A stretch of 64,000 nucleotides of DNA from Sulfitobacter sp. BSw21498. GTDB taxonomy: Bacteria > Pseudomonadota > Alphaproteobacteria > Rhodobacterales > Rhodobacteraceae. The stretch lies in the NCBI RefSeq assembly GCF_006064855.1, contig NZ_CP040753.1, positions 992,001 through 1,056,000 on the forward strand, written 5' to 3'. Below are positions 17,381-26,534 of the stretch, piece after piece. The notes beneath the pieces were generated by a model. The model saw only the letters and a program-made list of their open reading frames with translations. It searched no databases and was not told where the DNA came from. The position numbers and the translations under genes are program-made. The stretch's first letter is position 1. Every line of letters begins with the position of its first letter.

Positions 17381-18124
17381 ATGAAAAAGCTGATCGCCCC
17401 CGCCTTGATGGCCCTGTCCCTGACAGCCCCCGCCCAAGCGATGGACCTGACCGAACTGACCGACGCCGAGCGCGCGCAATTCCGCGCGGAGGTTCGCGCC
17501 TATTTGATGGAAAACCCCCAAGTCATCATGGAAGCGGTCAACCAGCTACAGCAACGCGAGGCCGAAGCGCAGGCGCAGGCGGATTTCACGCTGGTATCCG
17601 ACAATGCAGCGGCGATCTTTGATGATGGCTATTCCTATGTCGGCGGCAACCCTGACGGCGATTTGACCATTGTCGAGTTCATGGATTACCGCTGCGGCTA
17701 CTGCAAAAAAGCGTTCTCCGAAGTCGAAAAACTTGTGAACGGCGACGGCAACATCCGTTTTATCGTAAAAGAGCTGCCGATCCTGGGCGAGCAATCCATG
17801 GTCGCCTCGCGCTTTGCCATCGCGACCAAGATCGTGGCGGGCGACGAGGCCTATAAATCCGTTCACGACGCCCTGATGAGCTTTAACGGTGACATTACGC
17901 AGACGTCGCTAAGCCGATTGGCCAGCAGCTTTGATCTGGATACCGACGCGATCCAGAAAGAAATGGACAGTGCCGAAGTCACAGCCGCGATCGCAAACAC
18001 ACGTGAGCTGGCACAAGCGATGCAAATTTCTGGCACCCCGACTTTCGTGATGCAAGATGAACTCCTGCGCGGCTATCTGCCCTATGACCAGATGAAAGCC
18101 ATTGTCGCAGAAAAGCGCGACTAA
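17381..18124 (+). CDS. periplasmic DsbA-family thioredoxin-fold oxidoreductase
   Basis: This 247-residue protein has a signal peptide (MKKLIAPALMALSLTAPAQA). A helical N-terminal segment follows (LTDAERAQFRAEVRAYLMENPQ, residues 26-47), then a DsbA-type fold. The redox motif is CGYC (Cys105 and Cys108) and the cis-Pro loop is SGTPTF. It probably oxidises or shuffles disulfides of exported proteins, as DsbA/ScsC-like proteins do. An open frame runs upstream to 17108, but only the ATG at 17381 gives a signal peptide. A shorter paralogue follows after 1 bp. Confidence 0.9.
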   Translation: MKKLIAPALMALSLTAPAQAMDLTELTDAERAQFRAEVRAYLMENPQVIMEAVNQLQQREAEAQAQADFTLVSDNAAAIFDDGYSYVGGNPDGDLTIVEFMDYRCGYCKKAFSEVEKLVNGDGNIRFIVKELPILGEQSMVASRFAIATKIVAGDEAYKSVHDALMSFNGDITQTSLSRLASSFDLDTDAIQKEMDSAEVTAAIANTRELAQAMQISGTPTFVMQDELLRGYLPYDQMKAIVAEKRD

Positions 18125-18125
18125 G

Positions 18126-18608
18126 ATGCGCCTGGCCCTGGTGTTTTGCGTGGCCGCCCTTCCGGTGGTCGCGCAAACTGACTTTGGCGCGCTAACAGAT
18201 GCGGAGCGTATGGCGTTCGGGACAGAGCTACGTGCCTTGTTGCGCGCCGAGCCCGAGCTGGTCGCCGCCGCAGTGACGCCTCCAAATTACGCGGCCGAGG
18301 CCTATCAAGAGAAGGCACAAGCCGACCTTGACCTGATCGCGTCGCTCACACAGCAGGTGCTGGCGGGCACGCGGATTGCGTTGTTCACCGGTGAAGATTG
18401 CGCGGACTGTGCAAATGCGCTGGAAGAACTTAACACAATATCAAATACATACAACGTGACGTTCAAGCATCACGTTATGTCCGATCCGACAAGCGCTGCC
18501 TTGGCAGAACAGCTCGGGATGACAGATTTGCCGTTTTACGTCATGCCCGACAGTATCCTGCGCGGCCATATGCCTGACATCGTCCTGCGGCGCTATCTGA
18601 CGCAATAG
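18126..18608 (+). CDS. short periplasmic thioredoxin-like paralogue with CADC motif
   Basis: A 160-residue protein with a short signal peptide (MRLALVFCVAALPVVAQ) is clearly related to the gene before it. Both start the mature part with LTDAER followed by a charged helix ending in a Pro-rich turn, and both end with a D-x-x-LRG segment and a final helix. It keeps two cysteines spaced as CADC (92 and 95) and a cis-Pro-like DLPFY loop but lacks most of the inserted helical domain. It starts 1 bp after its neighbour's stop and is surely co-transcribed. It might reduce or cap the larger partner; this is a guess. Confidence 0.75.
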   Translation: MRLALVFCVAALPVVAQTDFGALTDAERMAFGTELRALLRAEPELVAAAVTPPNYAAEAYQEKAQADLDLIASLTQQVLAGTRIALFTGEDCADCANALEELNTISNTYNVTFKHHVMSDPTSAALAEQLGMTDLPFYVMPDSILRGHMPDIVLRRYLTQ

Positions 18609-18611
18609 CGG

Positions 18612-19151
18612 TTAGAGAAAGCGCTGATGATAGCGCACCATGCGTTTGAAATGCGCGTCCAGCGACCGCTTGAGATGCGGCGCTTCCTTCACGTTAAGAA
18701 TGTAGTCGACCAGTAGATCATATTGCTTGATCTGGCGCGGCAGACGGTTTGACGGGGTCAGCCGCGACTGCCGTTCCTCTTCGTCGATGACTTGCACCAC
18801 CTGCTTTTCGGGCCATTCGAATACCGGCGCATCGGCCACCATCGGCTTGCCGTTCATCAAGGGCAATTCGGCGTCGTAATAGGCAAAGATTGACCGCTCT
18901 AATGGCTCAACTTCGGCCTTAATCGCGACGGGCCACGCCCAGACAAATGCGATTTCCCACACGTCGATCTGACGGTTTGCAATCACATCCGAGCGTGCCG
19001 ACGTCAGATGCCGCCGCACCCGTGTACGGATGCCATCGACTGACTGGCCCACGTAAATCGGATTGCCGTCCAGATCGCACAGCGCATAGACGCCGATCTG
19101 ATTGGTCAGCGCCGCCAATGCTTTGCCACGAAACGCCTGCGCCGCGTTCAT
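18612..19151 (-). CDS. GIY-YIG nuclease, probable restriction endonuclease
   Basis: The 179-residue protein opens with a GIY-YIG nuclease fold: GVYAL (Tyr22) and PIYVG (Tyr33), then RTRVRRHL with Arg/His near 44-48. A helix follows with Glu82/Glu85, ending at Asn100 in LMNGKP. These are the active-site positions of Eco29kI-like type II restriction enzymes as I know them. Residues 110-179 have no clear match and may recognise DNA. The gene overlaps the methyltransferase upstream by ATGA (4 bp), so it is made after the methylase and translationally coupled to it, a common R-M order. It could instead be a repair or modification partner. Confidence 0.7.
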   Translation of the reverse strand: MNAAQAFRGKALAALTNQIGVYALCDLDGNPIYVGQSVDGIRTRVRRHLTSARSDVIANRQIDVWEIAFVWAWPVAIKAEVEPLERSIFAYYDAELPLMNGKPMVADAPVFEWPEKQVVQVIDEEERQSRLTPSNRLPRQIKQYDLLVDYILNVKEAPHLKRSLDAHFKRMVRYHQRFL

Positions 19152-20302
19152 GCCACTGCGCCCAAGCTTTGGCGTTTCAGAATGGGGGCGAACAGCACCT
19201 CGTCCAGATAACGCACCACCGGCACAGCAACGCCGTCCCCTGCCACGCGGTAGGCATTGTTATAGGTGTCGGGCATCTTGTAGCTATCGGGCAGCCCCAT
19301 CAGCCGCGCCACCTCACGCGAGGACACAAGCCGCGCCTTGGCCTGGTTGCCCTTGATAAACATCAGGATTTGCCGCGATGATCCGCCCGCGGGCGTCCGT
19401 AGGCACCCTGCGATCCCGTCGGTGCGCAGCTCTGCCCGTTGACGGACGTTGCCGTCTGCGTCAGGGCGGCCACGTTTATAAATCGTACCGACCACCGTAC
19501 GCCCTGCCGTACGCGCCACACGCAACCGTTCAAGGCTGGGCGGTGACATCAGTGTCAGCAAACGGTCGGTGTCCGCCGCACTGAACCAAGGCATCGTGGC
19601 GCGGCGTTCTAGCACGCGCTCTAGCGCTTGTTCATCGGCAGGGGCGTCGTCAAGCTTCCACCAGACCCAGTTCGACCGCACAGGACGCGACGCAGAGGCC
19701 AGAAACTTTTGCAACTTCTTGCCGTGAAAGACATGGGACGGCTTTGGCGCCGTCAGACCCGAAATGTCGATATCCTCGCGCACGCAGACAACAAACAGTC
19801 GCGGGCGGCTTTGTGGCAGGAACCGCCGTGCGTCGATTTCAAGCGCGCCAACCTTATATCCAAGCCGCACAAACGTCGCGAGCACCGTGTTCATATCAGC
19901 GCCACTGTTGCGTGACACCAGCCCGACCACATTTTCAAAGGCGATGATCCGCGGTGCGAAACCCGCTTGGATGGCCGTTGCGATCTTGTCGGCCCAATGC
20001 GCAAAAACACCACTGCGCGCGCCGCTTAGGCCCTGGCCCTTGCCCGCGAGGCTGAAATCCTGACAGGGACTGGAGGCCCAATACATATCTACCTGACGCG
20101 ACAGCAGATCGTCCGGCATCTCGGCGATATCGCCGTGATGCAGCGCGTCCTGCCCCCAATTGCGGGCATAGACCTTGCATTTCATCGCATCGATATCATT
20201 GGCCAGCACACAGTCCCACCGGCCCTGCAAAGCCGCACGCACCATGCCACCGCCGCAGAAAAACTCGGCGTATGTAGGGGTCTTGGCGGCGTGATCAGGC
20301 AT
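19148..20302 (-). CDS. DNA cytosine-5 methyltransferase
   Basis: This is a C5-cytosine methyltransferase of 384 residues with the standard motifs in order. These are motif I FFCGGGM (SAM), an acidic DIDAMK turn, the catalytic cysteine in SSPCQDFS, FENV, and QSRPRLF. A variable target-recognition region spans about residues 190-300, then RLMGLPDSY and the C-terminal VAGDGVAVP motif. Nothing essential is missing. The upstream sequence has partial palindromes, including ATATC-TATT-GATAT at 20301-20314, perhaps a self-control site. No Shine-Dalgarno sequence is clear. With the overlapping GIY-YIG gene it forms a probable type II R-M system. Confidence 0.92.
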   Translation of the reverse strand: MPDHAAKTPTYAEFFCGGGMVRAALQGRWDCVLANDIDAMKCKVYARNWGQDALHHGDIAEMPDDLLSRQVDMYWASSPCQDFSLAGKGQGLSGARSGVFAHWADKIATAIQAGFAPRIIAFENVVGLVSRNSGADMNTVLATFVRLGYKVGALEIDARRFLPQSRPRLFVVCVREDIDISGLTAPKPSHVFHGKKLQKFLASASRPVRSNWVWWKLDDAPADEQALERVLERRATMPWFSAADTDRLLTLMSPPSLERLRVARTAGRTVVGTIYKRGRPDADGNVRQRAELRTDGIAGCLRTPAGGSSRQILMFIKGNQAKARLVSSREVARLMGLPDSYKMPDTYNNAYRVAGDGVAVPVVRYLDEVLFAPILKRQSLGAVA

Positions 20303-20362
20303 ATCTATTGATATGGAATACGCAAATATCTGTCGATGGCAAATGCGCCGCTTTGGGCAAAG

Positions 20363-21496
20363 TCACTCGGCTGCTTGCTCTGCCGCTTGGGTCTCTGCCT
20401 CGATGGCTTCGGCGCGGGCTTCGACCTGTTCGACGATGTGGTCGATCATACCCTTGTTGCCCAGCTTGTGACTTTGCTTGCCCGCAAGATAGACCATCCC
20501 CGACCCGTTGCCGCCACCGGTAAAACCGACGTCCGTCATCAGCGCCTCGCCGGGGCCGTTGACGACGCAACCAATGATGCTCAGGCTCATCGGTGTTTTG
20601 ATATGTTCCAACCGCCGCTCCAGCGCTTCGACGGTTTTGATTACGTCAAACCCCTGACGCGCGCAGCTGGGGCAGCTGATAATGTTAACACCACGGTGGC
20701 GCAGGCCGAGGGATTTCAGGATTTCGTACCCGACTTTCACCTCTTCGACGGGATCAGCAGACAGTGACACACGGATCGTGTCACCGATGCCCATCCACAG
20801 CAGGTTACCCATACCGATCGCCGATTTGATCGTGCCCGACGTCAGCCCGCCAGCCTCGGTGATCCCAAGGTGAATGGGCGCGTCCGTGGCTTCTGCCAAC
20901 TGTTGGTAGGCAGCGGCAGCCATAAAGACGTCGGATGCTTTGCAGCTGATCTTGAATTCGTGAAAATCGTTGTCCTGAAGGATCTTGATGTGATCCATCC
21001 CGCTTTCGACCATCGCATCCGGGCAAGGTTCGCCATATTTTTCAAGCAGGTGCCGTTCAAGCGAGCCTGCGTTCACGCCAATACGGATGGAACAGTTGTT
21101 GTCCCGCGCCGCCTTGATCACCTCTTTGACGCGCTTTTCGTCACCGATATTGCCGGGGTTGATCCGCAGACAAGCGGCCCCAGCCTCGGCGGCTTCGATC
21201 CCGCGTTTGTAGTGAAAGTGGATGTCGGCAACGATCGGCACGGTCACTTCGCGCACAATTTCTTTCAGCGCCTTCGAGCTTTCCACATCAGGTACCGACA
21301 CCCGCACAATATCAGCGCCCGCATCAGCAGCAGCCTGAACCTGCGCGATCGTCGCTTTGACATCGGTGGTCAGCGTGTTCGTCATCGTCTGCACGGTGAT
21401 CGGCGCATCCCCCCCGACCGGCACATTTCCCACCATGATCTGGCGGGATTTCCGACGGTAAATGTTGCGCCACGGGCGAATGTGATTGAGGGACAT
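20363..21496 (-). CDS. ispG: 4-hydroxy-3-methylbut-2-enyl diphosphate synthase (flavodoxin/ferredoxin)
   Basis: This is the penultimate enzyme of the MEP route to isoprenoid precursors, a [4Fe-4S] protein that converts the cyclic diphosphate to HMBPP. The N-terminal TIM-barrel is recognised by [27 protein letters not shown] and RINPGNIG; the C-terminal cluster domain has [11 protein letters not shown] and [10 protein letters not shown] supplying the cysteine ligands. The tail is rich in Ala and Glu. It is the second gene after the RodZ-like protein, with a 98-bp gap. Confidence 0.97.
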   Translation of the reverse strand: MSLNHIRPWRNIYRRKSRQIMVGNVPVGGDAPITVQTMTNTLTTDVKATIAQVQAAADAGADIVRVSVPDVESSKALKEIVREVTVPIVADIHFHYKRGIEAAEAGAACLRINPGNIGDEKRVKEVIKAARDNNCSIRIGVNAGSLERHLLEKYGEPCPDAMVESGMDHIKILQDNDFHEFKISCKASDVFMAAAAYQQLAEATDAPIHLGITEAGGLTSGTIKSAIGMGNLLWMGIGDTIRVSLSADPVEEVKVGYEILKSLGLRHRGVNIISCPSCARQGFDVIKTVEALERRLEHIKTPMSLSIIGCVVNGPGEALMTDVGFTGGGNGSGMVYLAGKQSHKLGNKGMIDHIVEQVEARAEAIEAETQAAEQAAE

Positions 21497-21594
21497 GCAA
21501 AGCTACCTTTGGCAATGAAACAGTCGAAGGATCGGTCAGGGCCGGTTCGCCCTACACCTATTCAGCCCGTCGCGTTGTTGCAATGGTAACCGGC

Positions 21595-22848
21595 TTATTC
21601 AGTCGGCGGAGTCGCGGCATTCTTCAGCTCGGCCACCATCGTGGCAAGCGCGGAATTCTCTTCCAGCACCGCGGGTTCATAAAGTTCAGCCAATGCCTGA
21701 CGATGCAGTGGCAGATTGGACGTCACAGCACCACGATCACCGACAGGTCCGAAATACTGACCATCCATCGCGAAATAGAGCGCACCGGATTCGCCCGTAC
21801 GCAATGTTGGGGGTTCTTCGGTTGCGGGGATATCCCAGCTGTCGCCCTTGTTCATGATACCTTCAAAGATGACCTTGCCGTCGGCAGCACGGACCCGCAC
21901 CCAAGACGGATAGGCCGCAACCATACGCACCTGCGGGGCGGATTCTTCGACCACCTGCGGTACCGTACCGGGGGCCACATCCGCCACATCGCGCTGGATA
22001 TCACCATTCTGGGCAACACGCTGCGGCGTCACGCCAATCGATGGTGACGGGGATCGCGAGATCGAGGCAAAGCTGCCGATGCTGCGCGGGTCAATCGAGG
22101 AAATCGGCGCATCACGGGCCACAAGCACGGGAACATCCAGCGCCGCCGGACGATAAAGCCGATCAAGCGCATCCGACCGCGGGGCTGCCATTGTCGCCGG
22201 AACGTCGGGGTCCTCGGTCGTATCGGGCGCAGCGGCAAGCGCGCCCTGCAGCGGGTCAAGGTCAGACAGCACAACGGGGGTTTCGTCCACGGGGGACACC
22301 TGCACGCGCTGCACTTCTTTCAGCACGCTCCAGCCGCCATACCCAATCCCGCCAATCAGCGCGACCAGCACCAGAACCGACCCCAATGCACCGGGTTCGA
22401 TTCGCGCCAGAAAGGAATCGCCAACTGGCGTGAAGGGGGTCGCGGGGCGGGAAAAGATGTCGCTTTCACCGGTGTGTTTCAGGCGTTCTTCGCGGGACGG
22501 CTTTTTAACAACCGAGGCTTTGGACGACATGCCATGCGCGACAGCAAAGCCGGATTCAGCACAGAATGCGGCAAAGGCCTTGTCAGGGTCCATATTCAGA
22601 TAGCGCGCATAGGAACGCACATAACCCGCAATAAAACCAGGTGTATCAAAGGCTTCCGGGTCAGCATTTTCGATTGCCGCGATATAGGATGCTTTGATCC
22701 GCAGTTCGCGCTGCACGTCCAAGAGCGATTTACCAAGGGTCGCACGTTCGCCCCGCATCAAATCACCTAGGCGCAAGTCGAAAGCGTCAAAGCCTTTGGC
22801 TTCAACTTCCTCGTCATCTGCTGACTTGAAGGACCACCGCCCAATCAT
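21595..22848 (-). CDS. RodZ-like membrane protein with N-terminal HTH and DUF4115
   Basis: This 417-residue protein has a cytoplasmic helix-turn-helix of the HTH_25 type at about residues 28-100 (LGDLMRGERATLGKSL, YIAAIENADPEAF, FIAGYVRSYARYL). It also has one transmembrane helix at about 155-180, a long Pro/Asp-rich periplasmic linker, and a C-terminal domain with WVRVRAADGKVIFEG typical of DUF4115. That architecture belongs to RodZ, which tethers MreB and supports rod shape. I recall this gene next to ispG in related genomes. Assignment as true RodZ is by architecture only. Confidence 0.85.
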   Translation of the reverse strand: MIGRWSFKSADDEEVEAKGFDAFDLRLGDLMRGERATLGKSLLDVQRELRIKASYIAAIENADPEAFDTPGFIAGYVRSYARYLNMDPDKAFAAFCAESGFAVAHGMSSKASVVKKPSREERLKHTGESDIFSRPATPFTPVGDSFLARIEPGALGSVLVLVALIGGIGYGGWSVLKEVQRVQVSPVDETPVVLSDLDPLQGALAAAPDTTEDPDVPATMAAPRSDALDRLYRPAALDVPVLVARDAPISSIDPRSIGSFASISRSPSPSIGVTPQRVAQNGDIQRDVADVAPGTVPQVVEESAPQVRMVAAYPSWVRVRAADGKVIFEGIMNKGDSWDIPATEEPPTLRTGESGALYFAMDGQYFGPVGDRGAVTSNLPLHRQALAELYEPAVLEENSALATMVAELKNAATPPTE

Positions 22849-22965
22849 AAAAATGTCCCGTAGCTATGCCCGCTGCCCTTAATCGAAACAACATGTTGAT
22901 TCGAGATTAGGCTTTTCTTTCGTTATCGGTAGCATAAATCAACGGACTATACGAAATATTCGGGG

Positions 22966-24189
22966 TCATCCCGCCATTTCGGCACGATTCAGCGCACAAT
23001 GGGACCATAGGGCGTCCATTGCGTGAACCAGCCCTTCGATTTCCAGCGGGCCATGCACAGGCGACGGGGTAAAGCGTAAGCGCTCTGTTCCGCGGGGGAC
23101 TGTGGGGAAGTTGATCGGCTGCACGTAAATGCCATGATCTTCCAGTAAGCGGTCGGACAAAATCTTGGTATGAACAGGGTTCCCGACGATCACAGGGACG
23201 ATATGGCTGCCGTGATCGATGATCGGCAAGCCCAACCCCTTCAGCCGCAGTTTAAGCACTTTGGCCTGCTGCTGATGCTTCTCGCGCAGCTCGGGCGCGG
23301 TCTTGAGAAATGCGACCGACGCCGCAGCGCCTGCAGCCACCGCAGGCGGCAACGACGTGGTAAAGATAAACCCCGGCGCGTAGGACCGGATCGCATCACA
23401 CATCTTGGCGGAGGCCGCGATATAGCCACCCATCACGCCATAGGCCTTGGCGAGCGTGCCATTGATAATATCAAGCCGGTGCATCAGGCGGTCACGTTCC
23501 GCAACCCCTGCCCCGCGTGGTCCGTACATCCCGACGGCGTGGACTTCGTCAATATAGGTCAGCGCGCCGAACTCGTCTGCAATGTCGCAAATCGCTTCGA
23601 TCGGGCCAAAGTCGCCGTCCATCGAATAGATCGATTCAAACGCGATCAATTTAGGCGCTGCGGGATCATCGGCGGCCATCAGCTCGCGCAGGTGATCCAC
23701 GTCATTGTGCCGGAAGATACGCTTGGCCCCGCCATTGCGGCGCACGCCTTCGATCATAGAGGCATGGTTCAACGCGTCGGAATAAATGATCAGACCTGGA
23801 AAGAGCTTGGGCAGCGTGCTCAGGGTTGCGTCGTTGGCGATATAGGCGCTGGTGAACAGCAACGCGGCTTCTTTGCCGTGCAGGTCGGACAGTTCTTCTT
23901 CAAGGCGCTTGTGATAGACTGTGGTACCCGAAATGTTGCGCGTCCCGCCAGAGCCAGCCCCGGTCGCATCAAGCGCCTCGTGCATGGCGGCAAGAACAAC
24001 AGGGTTTTGCCCCATCCCAAGATAGTCGTTCCCGCACCAGACAGTGATGTTTTTATCCTGCCCGTCAGGTTGCGTCCAGACGGCGTGCGGAAAGTGCCCG
24101 TTGCGGCGCTCAATGTCGATAAAAGTCCGGTAGCGACCTTCCTCGTGCAGCCGGTCAATCGCCACATCAAGCTGTTTGGTATAGTCCAT
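22966..24189 (-). CDS. hemA: 5-aminolevulinate synthase
   Basis: This PLP enzyme joins glycine and succinyl-CoA to 5-aminolevulinate, the first step of tetrapyrrole synthesis in alphaproteobacteria. It shows NDYLGMG and [11 protein letters not shown] in the N-terminal part, [10 protein letters not shown] for the cofactor aspartate, and the Schiff-base lysine in [14 protein letters not shown]. From ATG 24189 it has 407 residues, with AAGGAG nine bases upstream; an in-frame extension to 24282 is unlikely. A possible IscR-type site lies 84-98 bp upstream. The 338 bp from 24190 to 24527 otherwise hold no gene. Confidence 0.96.
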   Translation of the reverse strand: MDYTKQLDVAIDRLHEEGRYRTFIDIERRNGHFPHAVWTQPDGQDKNITVWCGNDYLGMGQNPVVLAAMHEALDATGAGSGGTRNISGTTVYHKRLEEELSDLHGKEAALLFTSAYIANDATLSTLPKLFPGLIIYSDALNHASMIEGVRRNGGAKRIFRHNDVDHLRELMAADDPAAPKLIAFESIYSMDGDFGPIEAICDIADEFGALTYIDEVHAVGMYGPRGAGVAERDRLMHRLDIINGTLAKAYGVMGGYIAASAKMCDAIRSYAPGFIFTTSLPPAVAAGAAASVAFLKTAPELREKHQQQAKVLKLRLKGLGLPIIDHGSHIVPVIVGNPVHTKILSDRLLEDHGIYVQPINFPTVPRGTERLRFTPSPVHGPLEIEGLVHAMDALWSHCALNRAEMAG

Positions 24190-24272
24190 TGCGCCTTGCT
24201 CCTTCGTCGGTGGCGGGACCAGCAAAGGCAACCGGATCATTCGCCATATTCGTGCCTTGGAATGAATACCGG

Positions 24273-24287
24273 TTAGAACCATTCAAA
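24273..24287. promoter_or_regulatory. IscR-like (Iron-Rhodo-box-like) site upstream of hemA
   Basis: TTAGAA-CCA-TTCAAA differs from the inverted repeat upstream of iscR (TTAGAA-CCG-TTCTAA) at two positions: one in the central spacer and one in the right arm. The flanking G on the left is shared as well. It lies 84-98 bp before the hemA start, a promoter-type position. The gap between hemA and the peptidase otherwise contains only short, imperfect GC-rich repeats near 24436-24453 (CGCGCGC twice). The assignment is by likeness only. Confidence 0.4.
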
Positions 24288-24527
24288 TCAATGCTTTAAT
24301 AGGCACCGATTGTCGCAGGCCCTGCCGCAAGGCCCCTCGCAGCACGACCAGATGATGCGCATCGGAAACCCATGCACTGCCCTGCACACCGCAAGCGAAT
24401 GATTTTCAAGCGATTCTTGTACGGTTTCGCGCGCAGACATCGCGCGCATGTAGCCCACCACTGGACATGGCCAAGCGCGCTGATACGGTCGCGCTAATAT
24501 CCACCCCGACAGAAAGGTTTACCTCAC

Positions 24528-25904
24528 ATGTCCCTACCCGACGTCTTGGCGCGGATCGACAGCGATCTGGATGCGGCCACCGACCGCCTGCTGGAGCTGC
24601 TGCGCATCCCCTCTATTTCAACCGACCCCGCGTTCAAGGAAGACTGCGACCGCGCTGCCGACTGGCTGGTCGAGGATCTGAACAGCATCGGTATTGAGAC
24701 CACCAAACGCCCCACCCCCGGTCACCCGATGGTCGTGGGTCATGTCGATGGCCCCGCAGACAAGCCGCATATCCTGTTCTATGGCCACTATGATGTGCAA
24801 CCCGTTGATCCGCTAAACCTGTGGAACCGTGATCCCTTTGATCCTGCCGTTGAAGACACAGCAAAGGGCCGCGTGATCCGCGGGCGCGGTGCGGCGGATG
24901 ACAAGGGCCAACTGATGACCTTTGTCGAATCGTTGCGGGCGTGGAAAGCCGTGAACGGTGACTTCCCCTGCCGGATGACGTTCTTCTTTGAGGGCGAAGA
25001 GGAATCGGGCTCGCCATCGCTGGTGCCTTTCATGAAGGAAAACGCCGAAGAGCTGCGCGCCGATTATGCGATGATCTGCGATACAGGCATGTTCCAGTCC
25101 AAGGTGCCCTCTATCGTGACCATGTTGCGCGGATTGATGGGCGAAGAGCTCACCATCACAGGCCCCGATCTGGACCTGCATTCCGGCATGTACGGCGGCG
25201 TATCGATGAACCCCGCGCGTGTTCTGTCCAAGGTGATCGCATCGCTGCATGACGACGCAGGTCGCATCACCGTGCCGGGTTTCTATGACGGCGTGCCCGA
25301 GCTGCCCGACGATATTCAGGCCCAGTGGCAGGGCCTCGCCTTTGATCACGACAGCTTTTTGGGCGACGTTGGCCTGTCCAAACCCGCCGGCGAGCAGGAC
25401 CGTATGCCGATCGAGATGATCTGGTCGCGCCCCACCTGCGAAGTCAACGGCATGTGGAGCGGCTATACAGGCGCGGGTTTCAAGACCGTGCTGCCGTCGC
25501 AGGCACACGCCAAGATCAGCTTCCGTCTGGTGGGCACGCAAGACCCCCACGTCATCCGCGAAAGTTTTCGCAAGATGGTGACCGACATGATGCCCAACGA
25601 CTGTACAGCGAGCTTCCACGCGCATGGGTCGAGCCAAGGGTCAGTGTTTGAAACCACCGCCCCCGCGTTCGAGGAGGCGCGCAAGGCACTGACAGACGAA
25701 TGGAATGTGCCCGCCGCCTATGTCGGGTGCGGCGGGTCGATTCCCATCGCAGGCCACTTCCAGAAAATTCTGGATACCACGCCGGTGCTGATTGGATTCG
25801 GCAAGGATGACGATGCCATCCATTCTCCGAATGAAAAATACGATCTGGAGAGCTTTCACAAAGGTATCCGAAGCTGGGCACGGATATTGGATGCAATGAC
25901 CTAA
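24528..25904 (+). CDS. M20 family dipeptidase/metallopeptidase
   Basis: This is a zinc aminoacyl-peptidase of the M20/ArgE/DapE/carnosinase type, probably cytoplasmic since no signal peptide is seen. Metal ligands appear in order: His in YGHYDVQ, the bridging Asp in RGAADDKG, Glu pair in FEGEEESGS, Asp in ICDTGMF, and the distal His in DAIHSPNEKYD. A dimerisation lid is inserted in the middle, giving 458 residues, the size of dipeptidases such as PepV- or CNDP-like proteins. Substrate is unknown. It is followed closely by an intrinsic terminator. Confidence 0.9.
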   Translation: MSLPDVLARIDSDLDAATDRLLELLRIPSISTDPAFKEDCDRAADWLVEDLNSIGIETTKRPTPGHPMVVGHVDGPADKPHILFYGHYDVQPVDPLNLWNRDPFDPAVEDTAKGRVIRGRGAADDKGQLMTFVESLRAWKAVNGDFPCRMTFFFEGEEESGSPSLVPFMKENAEELRADYAMICDTGMFQSKVPSIVTMLRGLMGEELTITGPDLDLHSGMYGGVSMNPARVLSKVIASLHDDAGRITVPGFYDGVPELPDDIQAQWQGLAFDHDSFLGDVGLSKPAGEQDRMPIEMIWSRPTCEVNGMWSGYTGAGFKTVLPSQAHAKISFRLVGTQDPHVIRESFRKMVTDMMPNDCTASFHAHGSSQGSVFETTAPAFEEARKALTDEWNVPAAYVGCGGSIPIAGHFQKILDTTPVLIGFGKDDDAIHSPNEKYDLESFHKGIRSWARILDAMT

Positions 25905-25912
25905 GAAAACGG

Positions 25913-25934
25913 GCGGGCCTCGCGGCCCGCTTTT
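25913..25934 (+). terminator. intrinsic terminator of the M20 peptidase gene
   Basis: GCGGGCC at 25913-25919 and GGCCCGC at 25924-25930 form a 7-bp stem with loop TCGC, followed by four T and a further T-rich stretch. It lies 8 bp after the peptidase stop. Confidence 0.8.
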
Positions 25935-25979
25935 CCCTTTTTAGGACGAGGTAAATCAGACAATCTAAAAAGGGATAAG

Positions 25980-26056
25980 TGGCGCGGTTGACGGGGCTCG
26001 AACCCGCGACCCCCGGCGTGACAGGCCGGTACTCTAACCAGCTGAGCTACAACCGC
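25980..26056 (-). tRNA. tRNA-Asp (GTC)
   Basis: A full cloverleaf of 77 nt with encoded CCA is read on the minus strand. The acceptor stem GCGGTTG/CAACCGC has a G discriminator. The D arm is GCTC...GAGT, the anticodon stem is CCGGC/GCCGG around loop CTGTCAC (anticodon GTC), and the T arm has TTCGAGC. A second copy with one difference lies upstream at 26273. Confidence 0.97.
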
Positions 26057-26210
26057 GCAGTAAGGGCGGAATAAGATAACCAGCCCGGAGCGTCAAGCGA
26101 TTAACCGCAGAAAATTACAAAGAATTCTGGAAAATTTCAGCGCAGACCGCGCAGGGCAAAATACGGCCTCGGACACCCCAGAAATGGGTGAAAACAATGG
26201 CCTGAACGCA

Positions 26211-26243
26211 CAAGCAAACCACGCCCCGAAGGGCGTGTGCTTG
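26211..26243 (-). terminator. strong nested hairpin between the two tRNA-Asp genes
   Basis: On the minus strand CACGCCC-TTCG-GGGCGTG makes a 7-bp stem capped by the very stable UUCG tetraloop, enclosed by CAAGCA/TGCTTG (6 bp) with a 3-nt bulge. It lies about 30 bp after the upstream tRNA-Asp and lacks a T-run, so it may define or process the tRNA 3' trailer. Confidence 0.5.
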
Positions 26244-26272
26244 TCATCATGATGTATGATAAAATGCAGCGG

Positions 26273-26349
26273 TGGCGCGGTTGACGGGGCTCGAACCCGC
26301 GACCCCCGGCGTGACAGGCCGGTACTCTAACCATCTGAGCTACAACCGC
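26273..26349 (-). tRNA. tRNA-Asp (GTC), second copy
   Basis: It is identical to the copy at 25980 over all 77 nt except for one base in the D loop (T here on the plus strand where the other has G). The anticodon is GTC, the discriminator is G, and the CCA is encoded. The two genes are 216 bp apart and probably arose by tandem duplication. Confidence 0.97.
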
Positions 26350-26500
26350 CCACTGCGTACTTCGTCGTTGCCGTCGAAGCGTTTGGTGGTGATAGGGTCT
26401 GCTCGCGATGGCGTCAAGCAGGGTTTTGCACCGAATGGCACGAAAATTGAAATTTTCTTTAGGCAGGAGCAAAATGCCCTGTCCGCCCCTGTTTTGGCAA

Positions 26501-26529
26501 AAGAAAAACCCGCGCTTTGCGGCGCGGGT
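26501..26529 (-). terminator. intrinsic terminator of the mrp operon
   Basis: ACCCGCGC at 26508-26515 and GCGCGGGT at 26522-26529 form an 8-bp stem with a 6-nt loop; on the minus strand it is followed by TTTTTCTTTT. It lies just after the mrpG stop. Confidence 0.85.
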
Positions 26530-26534
26530 CTATG

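Noticed and set aside
23170..24276. 368-codon frame opposite hemA
   Set aside because: Antisense shadow of 5-aminolevulinate synthase; low-complexity Arg/His-rich translation.
26137..26472. 111-codon frame covering a tRNA-Asp
   Set aside because: It is formed by reading through the tRNA gene at 26273-26349 on the same strand.
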